Positions 1-8,161 of a DNA stretch of 31,118 bases are shown here, one piece after another. The notes below the pieces were generated by a model. The model searched no databases. It had not been told where the DNA came from and saw nothing but the letters and a program-made list of their open reading frames with translations. The DNA is from Lactiplantibacillus brownii. GTDB lineage: Bacteria; Bacillota; Bacilli; Lactobacillales; Lactobacillaceae. Within the stretch, counting starts at the first letter, position 1. The number at the start of each line of letters is the position of its first letter. The stretch lies in the NCBI RefSeq assembly GCF_031085375.1, contig NZ_JAVCWF010000008.1, positions 1 through 31,118 on the forward strand. Direction: 5' to 3'. Position numbers and translations under genes: made by a program.

Positions 1-420
1 TCCTTCCCGAAACAACGGATCATGTTGCTTGGCATACACTTTACCTTCTTGTGTGCGCGTGACAATCATATCGCGTTCAAACTGCGCAAAGGCGCTAAAT
101 ATTGTAAAGACTAGTTGGCCAGTCGGCGTATTGTCAATTAAGCCCATATTCAAAATGTTAACTTTGACATTTTCTTTAAACAACTCTTGGATAATGGCTA
201 AGGCCTCGCGTGTGTTCCGCGCAAACCGATCCAACTTAGTGACAATCAAAGTATCGCCTGTTTTTAGAACGCGCAACAGTTTTTGAAACTCCGGTCGTTC
301 GGTAGTTGTGCCGGTAAACTTTTCTTGAAAGATTTTTTCTGCTCCTGCCAATTTTAGTAACTCAATTTGATTTGCTAATTTTTGATCAGTGGTACTGACC
401 CGCGCATAGCCATATTTCAT
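1..420 (-). CDS. Serine recombinase (resolvase/invertase), N-terminal 140 residues; continues across the left edge
   Basis: Site-specific DNA recombinase of the small serine resolvase/invertase type, likely for plasmid multimer resolution or inversion. The protein starts [10 protein letters not shown] with the expected nucleophile Ser9 and carries the TKLDRFARN arginine motif and an AFAQFERD helix, as in Pin/Tn552-like resolvases. The start is ATG at 418-420, preceded by an AAGGAG ribosome site. The frame stays open to base 1 (ending FREG) and resumes in frame at 31118, giving about 184 residues, a normal length. The gene is therefore not truncated if the molecule is circular. It is not closely similar to the second resolvase at 9051-9635. 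Confidence 0.93.
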   Translation of the reverse strand, partial: MKYGYARVSTTDQKLANQIELLKLAGAEKIFQEKFTGTTTERPEFQKLLRVLKTGDTLIVTKLDRFARNTREALAIIQELFKENVKVNILNMGLIDNTPTGQLVFTIFSAFAQFERDMIVTRTQEGKVYAKQHDPLFREG

Positions 421-439
421 CTTTTTCTCTCCTTACTTA

Positions 440-457
440 TGTCATTAAGTAATGACA
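440..457. promoter_or_regulatory. 8-bp inverted repeat between promoter and start of resolvase gene
   Basis: TGTCATTA and TAATGACA form a perfect 8-bp inverted repeat with a 2-bp centre, between the -10 box and the ribosome site of the resolvase gene. It may be a recombinase or repressor operator. The role is inferred from position only. Confidence 0.45.
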
Positions 458-473
458 CGGTTCTAACCCTTTA

Positions 474-502
474 ATTATACAGTATCAAAAAAGAGGCCAC
501 AA
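474..502 (-). promoter_or_regulatory. Promoter of the split resolvase gene
   Basis: On the minus strand a perfect TATAAT (474-479) lies 17 bp from a weak TTGTGG (497-502). The -35 box falls inside the preceding terminator hairpin, so a terminator and a promoter are packed together here. Confidence 0.55.
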
Positions 503-522
503 CTGTTAAGTTATGGCCTGAT
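487..522 (-). terminator. Rho-independent terminator reading leftwards
   Basis: An 11-bp stem (AGGCCACAACT / AGTTATGGCCT, one wobble) is followed on the minus strand by a run of T. It would stop transcription coming out of the IS982 element before the resolvase promoter. Confidence 0.7.
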
Positions 523-686
523 TTCACTCTATCTAAACACTTTACTCATTATATATAAAAAACGTCAAGAAAAATTTTTATCTAATCCCTTTTAACAGGG
601 GAACGCTTAGCCACTTGTAGTGCCTGATTGATTACTTGGTTATACAAAATGATTATTGTCACAGGCAAAAAATAATCTAGTAGATT

Positions 687-1650
687 ACCCGTTGTGCTAG
701 TTAATTAGCTGCCAGGTATCTACGAATAAAAGTTGTTCTAATCGACTTTTGAAGCCACGCAGACATCGGGCCCGATTATGTTCAACCTGAAATAAAACCT
801 GCCATTTAGAGAATAAAGTTTCGATCATGCGCCTTTGGCGCTTCAATAAGGTGCTATTCAGTCGTGATTGGGGCATGTTACGGCGTTTGGGTGTCCAGAA
901 ATCAATGTGTCGTTGCTTTAATTGATCTTTTAGTGGTTGACTAAGGTAGCCAACATCGGCCAAAACATGTGAGCAAGCGTATTGGTCAATCAATTCTGGC
1001 ACTAAACGAATATCATGAATTGAAGCAGCTGAAATTGAATAGGCCACTACAATGCCTTGATTGGTGACCTGAAAATGTCCCTTTAAACCATAGAACCATT
1101 GTTTCTTGGTGGCATTATAGCCAATGTCAGCAAGTGAGCGTAAAACTTTGGCTCGATGATTACGAATTGATTGGCATAATGGGATTGGAAAACTATCTAT
1201 GATGGTGTAAGTCACTGATGGTAAACAGTGTTTAACTAAACCAACCCGCAGGGTTTGGAGCAGACAGCCCATAGCTGTGCACCGTCGATTAAAACGAGAT
1301 CGTTCCGGCAAACCAGTCAGCCCTAACCCAACTAACAGACGATAAAAAGCACATTGATTAGTGATACCAAGTGATACCTGCCAACACATCAAAGCCATGA
1401 TAGTTACATCTGATATTTTGGCATGATTAGCATTCTTTCTTTGCCGAATTTTGCAGGAAACATAACGTTGATATAGTGGCGTTACAACCGCAACCCAGGG
1501 TTGCCAAGGTGCTTGCACGATAGTTGTAGGTTGAGTAAGATAACATTGGCTTGACATCGTTCACACTTCTTTGTTTAGGATACTTAAAAGTGTAAGCCTG
1601 CCAGGCTTTTTATGTACTTTAATTGTCCCATTTCAACTAGCACAACGGGT
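687..1650 (-). mobile_element. IS982-family insertion sequence
   Basis: The 964-bp element is bounded by a perfect 16-bp terminal inverted repeat: ACCCGTTGTGCTAGTT at 687-702 and its complement at 1635-1650. ACCC ends are typical of IS982. One transposase gene fills it, and its stop codon lies inside the left repeat. The flanks do not show a clear target duplication, so the ends may have been rearranged after insertion. Confidence 0.85.
697..1557 (-). CDS. IS982-family transposase
   Basis: DDE transposase of 286 residues, close to the usual IS982 length. Candidate catalytic acids are the Asp in IIDSFPIP, the Asp in LADVGYLS and the Glu in RRMIETLFSKWQ. The gene looks intact. A small perfect stem (AAGCCT GGC AGGCTT) lies between the IS end and the start codon and could limit transcription entering from outside. 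Confidence 0.88.
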   Translation of the reverse strand: MSSQCYLTQPTTIVQAPWQPWVAVVTPLYQRYVSCKIRQRKNANHAKISDVTIMALMCWQVSLGITNQCAFYRLLVGLGLTGLPERSRFNRRCTAMGCLLQTLRVGLVKHCLPSVTYTIIDSFPIPLCQSIRNHRAKVLRSLADIGYNATKKQWFYGLKGHFQVTNQGIVVAYSISAASIHDIRLVPELIDQYACSHVLADVGYLSQPLKDQLKQRHIDFWTPKRRNMPQSRLNSTLLKRQRRMIETLFSKWQVLFQVEHNRARCLRGFKSRLEQLLFVDTWQLIN

Positions 1651-1825
1651 CTAAGGATATCTCTAATAACGCATGGATATTCTTGTTTTCCCAAGTTCGC
1701 GACACATTTAAAAACCTGTCCATAACTAGACACTTTAACGCAGCTGTACTTAAGTTATTCCTGATCAGGTCTTAGACTAACACCTATTATCGATCATTTT
1801 TAAAACAGTCAAAGGAGCCTAATCA

Positions 1826-2689
1826 ATGGAACCGCAAGTTAAAGAATTCGTGCAACACGTTAATGAAGCCGACGCCATTCTAGTGGGCGGCGGCAGTGGT
1901 TTGTCGAACGCCGCTGGGATGGACTTCTGGTATGAAGCCAGCCCACTTTTCATGAAGCACATGAAATACTTCTACGATAAATACCACTTTAAAGGCCTCT
2001 TCAACGGTTTCTACACCCACTTTGATTCCCCGGAGGAACGCTGGGCCTTCTTCTTGATTGCTTGGAAGATGGTTTTTGAGATTCCGGCCCAGAAGAAGAC
2101 CTATGAATACCTTAGGACCGTGATTGGTGATAAACCCTACCACCTCATCACCACCAACCAAGACGGCCTATTCAAACAGTACTTTCCCGCCGACAGCGTC
2201 AGTGAGATTCAGGGATCGCACTACTTGCTTCAAAGCAAGAACACCGAAACGGATAAACACCTCTACGATAACCAAGCTATTGTCGAACGCCTATTACCCA
2301 AAATCAAAAATCACCGGTTACCCCGCGAAGACTTTCCCGTAAGTCCCATCGATGGCGCCCCCCTAACCTTCTGGGTACGCAGTCCAGAATTTCTAGAAGA
2401 CCAACGCTACCACGACGAATACCAAAAGATCAGTCGTTTCCTGGGGCAACACGCTGGTCAAAAGATCCTATTTCTCGAGATGGGTGTCGGGCGGATGACC
2501 CCCATGTTCATCCAAGAACCCTTCTGGGAAATGACGCACTATATGCCCCAAACCTTTTACGTGAACATCAATCCCAAGGATGCGCTGACCAGTCCCGAAA
2601 TTAAACACCGTTCTCAATTAATCAGCGCTGATATTAACCAAGTGCTTAAGGAAGCTGCTAGTTTCATGCAAGGAGGAGCCCATGCCTAA
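1826..2689 (+). CDS. Sir2-family protein resembling class M sirtuins (SirTM type), cysteine-free
   Basis: NAD-dependent sirtuin-fold protein, 287 residues. Residues 21-34 hold the NAD-binding loop (GGGSGLSNAAGMDF), 109-113 are TTNQD, and 127-130 are EIQG. The position usually filled by the catalytic histidine is Gln129, as described for the class M sirtuins that act as protein ADP-ribosyltransferases. A second nucleotide-binding stretch is LEMGVGRMTP (218-227). The protein contains no cysteine, so the zinc ribbon of ordinary sirtuins is absent. The start has an AAAGGAG site. Its last 8 bases overlap the next gene, whose AGGAGG lies inside this reading frame, so the two are translationally coupled. 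Function as ADP-ribosyltransferase or deacylase is inference; no macrodomain or GcvH-like partner is nearby. Confidence 0.82.
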   Translation: MEPQVKEFVQHVNEADAILVGGGSGLSNAAGMDFWYEASPLFMKHMKYFYDKYHFKGLFNGFYTHFDSPEERWAFFLIAWKMVFEIPAQKKTYEYLRTVIGDKPYHLITTNQDGLFKQYFPADSVSEIQGSHYLLQSKNTETDKHLYDNQAIVERLLPKIKNHRLPREDFPVSPIDGAPLTFWVRSPEFLEDQRYHDEYQKISRFLGQHAGQKILFLEMGVGRMTPMFIQEPFWEMTHYMPQTFYVNINPKDALTSPEIKHRSQLISADINQVLKEAASFMQGGAHA

Positions 2690-4016
2690 TTCAATTCAAA
2701 TCGCCCAACACTGGTTAACCGATGCCGACGCCATCTTAGTCACCGCCAGCAATGGATTATCCATCTCCGAAGGCCTCAATCTATTCGCCCAAGACGCCAA
2801 ATTACACCAGGTCTTAGGCGACCTAGCCGATAAGTACCCGCTGTCAAACCTACTCACGGCCCTAAGCTATCACTACCCCGACCCATTGGATCAGTGGCGT
2901 GCCTATGCCCGGATTACCGAGTATTATTCCCATAATTATCACTCGTCATCCTTAATGACCACGTTAAAGCACCTTCTAGGGAATAAGCCCACCTACTTCT
3001 GGACGTCCAACATTGACCACCACTTCGACTTAGCCGGCTTCCAGAACACCTTCGAAATCGAGGGTAACTGGTTAAGCGGCGTGTGTCGCGAACATCCCCA
3101 AAAACACGGAACGGTGGACCTCAGCGCCCAACTCCACCAGATTTACCTGAAGGACCAAGCCGGGACCCTAACTCTTGCCGACCGGCCCACCTGCGATCAG
3201 TGCGGTGCCCCATTAGTCCTCAACCTAGCGGGCGAAGCCTTTCAGGCCGATAAAACGCGGGCCCATGGTTTCACCGACTTTTTGCAAACCTACCAGAACC
3301 AAAAACTCCTGGTTCTGGAACTGGGAATTGGCCCCCAAAACCAGCTGATCAAAGCGCCAAGCATGCAGCTGGTGGCGGATGCTCCCCATAGTCACTACCT
3401 CACCATCAATAAGGGGCAGCTCTACATCCCCGATAACATTATCGACCGCGCGATTGGCTTCTCGTCAACGATTGACCAAGCCTTCCATGCTCTGACCACC
3501 GGGCAAGCTCAGGGGCTCCAGATTGAGGGGCCTACCCAGCCCCATCCCCAGTTGACACCTCAACAACAGGCTAAACAGGAACAAGCTGCCCAACCTTTCC
3601 TGCCCTTCTACATGGTTAACCAAGGAATTCGTCCCGGCGAATTGACCATGTACCTGACCATCGATGCGCAACATCCCGCCCACTTCCACTTTGTCGAACG
3701 GGGTCAAGCCTGGATGTATTCGATGGGCGACGCCGTGGTGGCACACTGCTTTACGCAAGAAGGGAAGTACTACCAGGTTCAGTTAGGACTGGATAAAACG
3801 AAAGATCAAGTCCACGGCTTTTACGTGGAGGCCGGAACCTTCATTGCCTTTGAGCACCTGACCGGCGATGGCGCTGGTTTTTCTCAAATCAGCGGCAATA
3901 TTCCGCCACAAGACAAGGGCCAGCTGATGGTTCCCAAGCCGGATGCGCTGATCAAGTTGTTCCCTGAGCAACGCGCCTTAATTGAACGGTTAGCCGTCAC
4001 GACGCCGACCCACTAA
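2682..4016 (+). CDS. Degenerate sirtuin-like domain fused to a C-terminal cupin_5 (DUF985)-like domain
   Basis: 444 residues. Residues 1-275 align by eye with the preceding sirtuin (ADAILVTASNGLS against ADAILVGGGSGLS; TSNID against TTNQD; VLELGIG against FLEMGVG). The glycine-rich NAD loop is altered and the catalytic position reads EIEG, with Glu127 in place of His or Gln. One CxxC (171-174) and Cys135 remain of a zinc ribbon. After a Gln-rich linker (about 285-305), residues 308-435 resemble cupin_5/DUF985: HFHFVERGQAWMYSMGD, YVEAGTFIAFE and a closing PDALIKLFPEQRALIERL. The overlap with the upstream gene suggests the two products are made together, perhaps as a complex of active and inactive sirtuin. 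The sirtuin homology is fairly sure, the cupin call moderate and the function unknown. Confidence 0.75.
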   Translation: MPNSIQIAQHWLTDADAILVTASNGLSISEGLNLFAQDAKLHQVLGDLADKYPLSNLLTALSYHYPDPLDQWRAYARITEYYSHNYHSSSLMTTLKHLLGNKPTYFWTSNIDHHFDLAGFQNTFEIEGNWLSGVCREHPQKHGTVDLSAQLHQIYLKDQAGTLTLADRPTCDQCGAPLVLNLAGEAFQADKTRAHGFTDFLQTYQNQKLLVLELGIGPQNQLIKAPSMQLVADAPHSHYLTINKGQLYIPDNIIDRAIGFSSTIDQAFHALTTGQAQGLQIEGPTQPHPQLTPQQQAKQEQAAQPFLPFYMVNQGIRPGELTMYLTIDAQHPAHFHFVERGQAWMYSMGDAVVAHCFTQEGKYYQVQLGLDKTKDQVHGFYVEAGTFIAFEHLTGDGAGFSQISGNIPPQDKGQLMVPKPDALIKLFPEQRALIERLAVTTPTH

Positions 4017-4037
4017 GGCTGAATTCTCCGCCAAACT

Positions 4038-4083
4038 AAAAGCGAAAAGGAATTCTCAGTGGTAGAATTCCTTTTCGCTTTTT
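4038..4083. terminator. Strong bidirectional terminator between sirtuin operon and tetR
   Basis: 19-bp perfect arms (4038-4056 and 4064-4082) around a 7-base loop, with A-rich and T-rich ends on both sides. It separates the convergent sirtuin operon and the TetR gene and can serve both. Confidence 0.9.
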
Positions 4084-4107
4084 CAATCGTCAGACGCCAT
4101 CCCCTGT

Positions 4108-4704
4108 TCAGTCCGACAAATCGCCTTGGAAGGCGGTATAGCCGCTATTGATGAACCGGTTCAACAGGCGGAGGTCATGATACCACGCGTCATTCTTGAT
4201 GAACCCATTCTTCTTGTTCATGGCAAACGACCCGTGGACCGTGTAAATAAAGAGTTTTTCCGCATCCACCGCACTGAGGCCGGTTCGCCGTTGGATGGCC
4301 GGCACCATCCGCTGCCGTTCCCGGGCAATGATTCGGCCCACAATATATTCGCTGAGCATGGGATCCATCAGCAGTTCATGGTACTTGTTGGAGTCGGCGA
4401 CGCGTTGACAAGCGGCCAATTGCGACTCATTTTCCTTAAGATAATCCATATCCGTCGATTGGGCACCAGCACCCAGCGCCGTCAGTTGCCGATTATCCGT
4501 AAACATTAGCGCATCATCCAGCACTGCATTCAAAACATTATCTAAGCCATCAAAGTGGAGATAAAACGTCGACCGGGCGATATCGGCTTCCCGGCACAGC
4601 TTCGTCACGGTCATGCCGAAGTAACCATGCCGTTTGATCAGCTGAATAAACGCATCTTTGATGACCGTGATGGTATACTGCGTACGACGATCCGTCTTTC
4701 GCAT
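4108..4704 (-). CDS. TetR/AcrR-family transcriptional regulator
   Basis: 198-residue DNA-binding repressor. The helix-turn-helix is at residues 31-52 (MTVTKLCREADIARSTFYLHF), the usual TetR N-terminal arrangement, followed by a helical ligand domain. The start ATG at 4702-4704 has an AAGGGAG site. It is convergent to the sirtuin genes and divergent from the metallophosphoesterase gene, so it most likely controls itself and that gene. The ligand is unknown. No perfect palindromic operator stands out in the 194-bp divergent region, only two copies of CTGTCC near the tetR promoter. Confidence 0.88.
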   Translation of the reverse strand: MRKTDRRTQYTITVIKDAFIQLIKRHGYFGMTVTKLCREADIARSTFYLHFDGLDNVLNAVLDDALMFTDNRQLTALGAGAQSTDMDYLKENESQLAACQRVADSNKYHELLMDPMLSEYIVGRIIARERQRMVPAIQRRTGLSAVDAEKLFIYTVHGSFAMNKKNGFIKNDAWYHDLRLLNRFINSGYTAFQGDLSD

Positions 4705-4787
4705 TAAAAAACTCCCTTTCGCGATACTGTCTTCTCGTCCCCCAAGTTTTTTCCGAACGAGCGTTTCAATCCAACAACCTGTCCATT

Positions 4788-4815
4788 ATTATAGATACTG
4801 TCCGAAAAATGTAAA
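4788..4815 (-). promoter_or_regulatory. Promoter of the tetR gene
   Basis: TTTACA (4810-4815) and TATAAT (4788-4793) on the minus strand, 16 bp apart. Two CTGTCC motifs, at 4779-4784 and 4798-4803, flank the -10 box and are candidate repressor contacts. Confidence 0.6.
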
Positions 4816-4898
4816 GTCGTCTCACTCATGGACGACATACCGGTGACCCGCCGAAATATGTTCGACGAGGCCATTCAATCTTTCAAGGAAGTGACACC

Positions 4899-5729
4899 AT
4901 GTTACAAAAAATTGCCGTCTTGGCCGATATTCACGGAAACCTGTCCGCACTGACCGCCGTCTTAGCGGACGCTCGCCAGCAAGCCGTCACGGATTACTGG
5001 TTTCTAGGTGATCTCTTTTTACCGGGGCCAGGCGCAGAGGACCTTTACCAGGCCTTAGCCGCGGTCCAGCCCAGCGTCTGGTTGCAGGGCAACTGGGACC
5101 AGGGGATTCAGGCCCTAGTTGACGGTCAAGTCCAGCTGGAGGACCCCTCCGAAGTCTACTTCGCCCGCCTAACCCAATATCTGATCGAACGTCTATCTCC
5201 CAACCACTTCCAGGCACTAGTCAAACAGCCCATCGCCACCAGTCGCACGGTCAATGGCCTGGACTTCGGGCTTTCCCATAACCAACCGGAGCGCTCGACC
5301 GGTCACGACCTGTACCCTAACCAGGCCGAAGCCCACTTCGACCACCTGGTGGGACAGCATGACGTGGCGGTCTACGGCCATATTCATCAGCAGCTCCTCC
5401 GGACGTCAGACCAAGGGCAACTGATCATTAACCCGGGAGCGACCGGCCAACCTTACAGTCCCTACGCCAAGTTCATGGCCGACCAGCGGGCCCACTACGC
5501 CATCCTGACCGTCACCGATGCCGGTCAGCTGTCCGTTGACTTCCGCAAAGTCTCCTACGACATCTCCCAAGAGATCGCACGGGCGAAACAACAGGAGCTG
5601 CCCTACTTCGACCTATACCGCCACTTACGGCAAACGGGGTTCACCAGCACCCACGACAAGGCCCTGCTCAGTCGGGTAAACGCCGCTCAGGGATATCCGC
5701 AAGAGGTACAGGCTTACTTTCACCGTTAA
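4899..5729 (+). CDS. Calcineurin-like metallophosphoesterase (YfcE/MJ0936-like)
   Basis: 276-residue metal-dependent phosphoesterase. Motifs in order: D10-x-H12 (ADIHGN), GD (LGDLF, Asp38), GNWD (64-67, with W where GNH/GNC is usual), an SHN histidine and GHIH near residue 159. These are the two-metal ligands of the family. The C-terminal ~80 residues carry no recognised motif. The substrate is unknown; relatives hydrolyse phosphodiesters or protein phosphates. The start has an AAGGAAG site. The gene is divergent from tetR and shares the GC-rich base use of the sirtuin genes, so it may have arrived with them. Confidence 0.85.
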   Translation: MLQKIAVLADIHGNLSALTAVLADARQQAVTDYWFLGDLFLPGPGAEDLYQALAAVQPSVWLQGNWDQGIQALVDGQVQLEDPSEVYFARLTQYLIERLSPNHFQALVKQPIATSRTVNGLDFGLSHNQPERSTGHDLYPNQAEAHFDHLVGQHDVAVYGHIHQQLLRTSDQGQLIINPGATGQPYSPYAKFMADQRAHYAILTVTDAGQLSVDFRKVSYDISQEIARAKQQELPYFDLYRHLRQTGFTSTHDKALLSRVNAAQGYPQEVQAYFHR

Positions 5730-5900
5730 CCCGCATCCATTCTTACCCGGTTCACTGCTAAAACAGCCCAGCCGACGTCGATCACCATTCAAAATTTAGC
5801 AATCCTCGTCAAACATGATTTAAAGCAACTGGGCAATTACTAGTGGCCGAGAAATGCTAAAATAGAGTTGAGTTAACAATTATGAAGGGAGGAGCGTCAA

Positions 5901-6605
5901 TTGGATAGTGAAATTATTGCCCGGCCATTGGTGACCATCACCAACGTCATTTGGAGTTTTAATACTGAATTACACCGACCACAATTACTATTGATTAAGC
6001 GGGCAGATGAACCTCTAAAGGGACATTGGGTCCTCCCCGAAACCCTCTTGCGGAGTAAAGAGAGTGCCGACACGGCCTGCATTCGTCTAATTGACGATAA
6101 AATTGGCCTGCAAGTTCCGATGAATTCAACCGAACAACTGGCCACCTTTACAGATCCCAAGCGGGTTACGGGAACTCGGGCACTGGCACTCGCCTATATG
6201 ACCTATTTACCATCAACCCCAAAATTGCATCCAGGGTATGGGGCCACAGATGCCCAATGGTTCGTGCTTGATAAAGATCAGGGCAACTATGTGATCACCC
6301 ATGACCAACAGGAGATTATCCTAAGTCCCGCCGGTCACCTGGTCTTTGATCATATTCAAATCATTACTACCGCCATTAATCGGATTAAAAACAAGCTGGA
6401 CTATCAACCCCAAATTCTTCGGATCTTAGGTAATACCTTTACCCTGCGCCAAGCGCGCGAAGTCTTTGCGGCTTTCTTAGGTACGACAATTGACAAGATT
6501 GATAATTCCAACTTTAAGAAAACTCACAACCACCTCTTCAAAGAAGTCGGGGTCGCCACTTTGAACCATTCTGGGCGGCCACCAAAGCTCTACCAACTTA
6601 ACTAA
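5901..6605 (+). CDS. nrtR: NrtR-type Nudix-related transcriptional regulator of NAD salvage
   Basis: 234 residues. The N-terminal half (about 10-150) is a Nudix fold, but the Nudix box is degraded: the stretch around 41-70 (GHWVLPE ... RLIDDKIGL) lacks the paired glutamates needed for hydrolysis, as expected for NrtR proteins that only sense ADP-ribose-type ligands. The C-terminal part (about 165-234, FTLRQAREVFAAFLG ... GRPPKLYQL) matches the NrtR winged-helix domain. The start is TTG at 5901, eight bases after GGAGG. It lies directly upstream of pncB and pncA, its expected targets. The family is a repressor released by NAD-related metabolites; applying that here is inference supported by the operator candidate at 6650-6676. 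Confidence 0.88.
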   Translation: MDSEIIARPLVTITNVIWSFNTELHRPQLLLIKRADEPLKGHWVLPETLLRSKESADTACIRLIDDKIGLQVPMNSTEQLATFTDPKRVTGTRALALAYMTYLPSTPKLHPGYGATDAQWFVLDKDQGNYVITHDQQEIILSPAGHLVFDHIQIITTAINRIKNKLDYQPQILRILGNTFTLRQAREVFAAFLGTTIDKIDNSNFKKTHNHLFKEVGVATLNHSGRPPKLYQLN

Positions 6606-6615
6606 AGGGCATCAT

Positions 6616-6643
6616 TTGCATTTTGCTGCAAAGTATTTATACT
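6616..6643 (+). promoter_or_regulatory. Promoter of the pncB-pncA operon
   Basis: TTGCAT (6616-6621) and TATACT (6638-6643) spaced by 16 bp, just after the nrtR stop codon. The predicted start near 6650 coincides with the inverted repeat at 6650-6676. Confidence 0.65.
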
Positions 6644-6649
6644 AGACGT

Positions 6650-6676
6650 AAATAAAAGTCAACCATACTTTTATTT
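6650..6676. promoter_or_regulatory. Candidate NrtR operator
   Basis: Perfect 10-bp inverted repeat AAATAAAAGT / ACTTTTATTT with a 7-base centre at the predicted transcription start of pncB. A shorter dyad (AAGTAA/TTACTT) follows at about 6689-6703. Position between nrtR and pncB makes NrtR the likely binder. Confidence 0.6.
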
Positions 6677-6720
6677 TTAGCCAAATTAAAGTAATTTTTA
6701 CTTAAAAGGAAGCATTTAAG

Positions 6721-8160
6721 ATGAATCTACAACTATTAACCGACTTATATGAATTTTCCATGGCCAATGGGTACTACGCTACCCTACCCCATGATCGACA
6801 AGCTCGCTTCGACGTCTTTTACCGCCGGGTTCCCGACAACGGTAGTTTTGTCATTGTCGCTGGTCTCCAGCAGGTGGTAGAACAAGTTCAAAATTGGCAT
6901 TTCACTAAGGAGAACATTGAATACCTGACCTCCCTGAATGAATTTACTCCCGAGTTTTTGGATTACCTGAGCAAGATTAAAAATCACTGCTCGATTAAGG
7001 CTTTACCAGAAGGAACCCCTGTTTTCCCACAGGAACCAATTATTTCAATTAGTGGACCGTTGATTGAAGCCCAGCTGTTAGAAACCTTTATTCTAAACAT
7101 CATTAACCATCAATCATTAATTGCGACGAAGTCTTGGCAAATCAACCATGCCGCTCAAGGCCGACCAATTATGGAATTTGGCGCGCGGCGGGCGCAAGGC
7201 CCTGATGCCGCCACGTATGGGGCGCGAGCCGCGGTGATCGGCGGTTGTACCAGCACGTCGAACTTACAAGCAGCCAGTCAATTTAATATTCCCGCGGCCG
7301 GCACAATGGCACATGCCTGGGTCGAAAGCTTCTCTGATGAATTAAGTGCCTTTCAAGCTTGGGCCAAGGTTTATCCTGACAAAGTTTCCTTGCTCGTTGA
7401 TACTTATGATGTCTTGAAGTCAGGAGTGCCGAACGCAATTCGGGTCTTCAAGCAAGTTAGCGCTCAAGGGCACCAACCAGTCGGGATCCGGATCGATTCC
7501 GGTGACATTTCGCAATTAGCCATCAAAGCCCGGAAGATGCTCGATGATGCTGGCTTCCCCAAGGCAAAGATTACAGCTTCAAATGCCCTTGATGCGCATG
7601 TAGTTAAGTCGTTGTTGGATGAAGGAGCTCCAATTGATAACTTTGGGATTGGGGAACGTTTAATTACCAGTTCCTCCAGTCCGGTATTAAGTGGCGTTTA
7701 TAAGCTCGCCGAAGAAAAGATTAATGATCAATGGATCCCAAAAATTAAGGTTAGTGATAGCAGAGAAAAGATCACCCTGCCTGGTAATAAGCAAGTTTAC
7801 CGGATTTACCGGCAAGATAACCTTCACCAAGCGATCGCCGATGTGATTGCCCTGGCTGATGAGCACATCACGGCTCCATTGAAAGTGGTTAATGCTAATT
7901 CGGCAGCCACGCACGCCAGTCAAGTTCTGACTAACTTTAATGCTAAGCCATTGATGCAAGAATATCTGGGTTCCAATGCTTCCCCAATCGAAAATGATCT
8001 CTTTAAGATTCAGCAATTCTCAATGGATCAAGTGGCAGAATTACCAGAAGCCACAAAACGGTTAGTTAACCCCGATCGGTACCCAGTTTACTTAACAGCT
8101 ACATTGGCTGAATTGCAAGAACAGTTAATTACTAAAGCTCAATTTACGGAGGAACATTAA
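6721..8160 (+). CDS. pncB: Nicotinate phosphoribosyltransferase
   Basis: Converts nicotinate and PRPP to nicotinate mononucleotide (ATP-assisted) in the Preiss-Handler NAD salvage pathway; cytoplasmic. 479 residues, normal for the Gram-positive PncB type. It starts MNLQLLTDLYEFSMANGYY, the usual N-terminus. Other hallmarks are FYRRVP, EFGARRAQGPDAA, the TMAHAWV loop with the phosphorylated histidine, LLVDTYDVLKSG and GIRIDSGD. The start ATG has an AAAGGAAG site. One base separates its stop codon from pncA, so the two form an operon. Confidence 0.97.
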   Translation: MNLQLLTDLYEFSMANGYYATLPHDRQARFDVFYRRVPDNGSFVIVAGLQQVVEQVQNWHFTKENIEYLTSLNEFTPEFLDYLSKIKNHCSIKALPEGTPVFPQEPIISISGPLIEAQLLETFILNIINHQSLIATKSWQINHAAQGRPIMEFGARRAQGPDAATYGARAAVIGGCTSTSNLQAASQFNIPAAGTMAHAWVESFSDELSAFQAWAKVYPDKVSLLVDTYDVLKSGVPNAIRVFKQVSAQGHQPVGIRIDSGDISQLAIKARKMLDDAGFPKAKITASNALDAHVVKSLLDEGAPIDNFGIGERLITSSSSPVLSGVYKLAEEKINDQWIPKIKVSDSREKITLPGNKQVYRIYRQDNLHQAIADVIALADEHITAPLKVVNANSAATHASQVLTNFNAKPLMQEYLGSNASPIENDLFKIQQFSMDQVAELPEATKRLVNPDRYPVYLTATLAELQEQLITKAQFTEEH

Positions 8161-8161
8161 G

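Noticed and set aside
1826..4016. Sirtuin pair as an anti-phage NAD-depletion system (Thoeris, DSR or Sir2-pAgo type)
   Set aside because: The EIQG/EIEG motifs, lack of TIR, HerA, Argonaute or large C-terminal sensor domains and the nearby NAD salvage genes fit class M-like sirtuins better. A defence role is not excluded but not supported.
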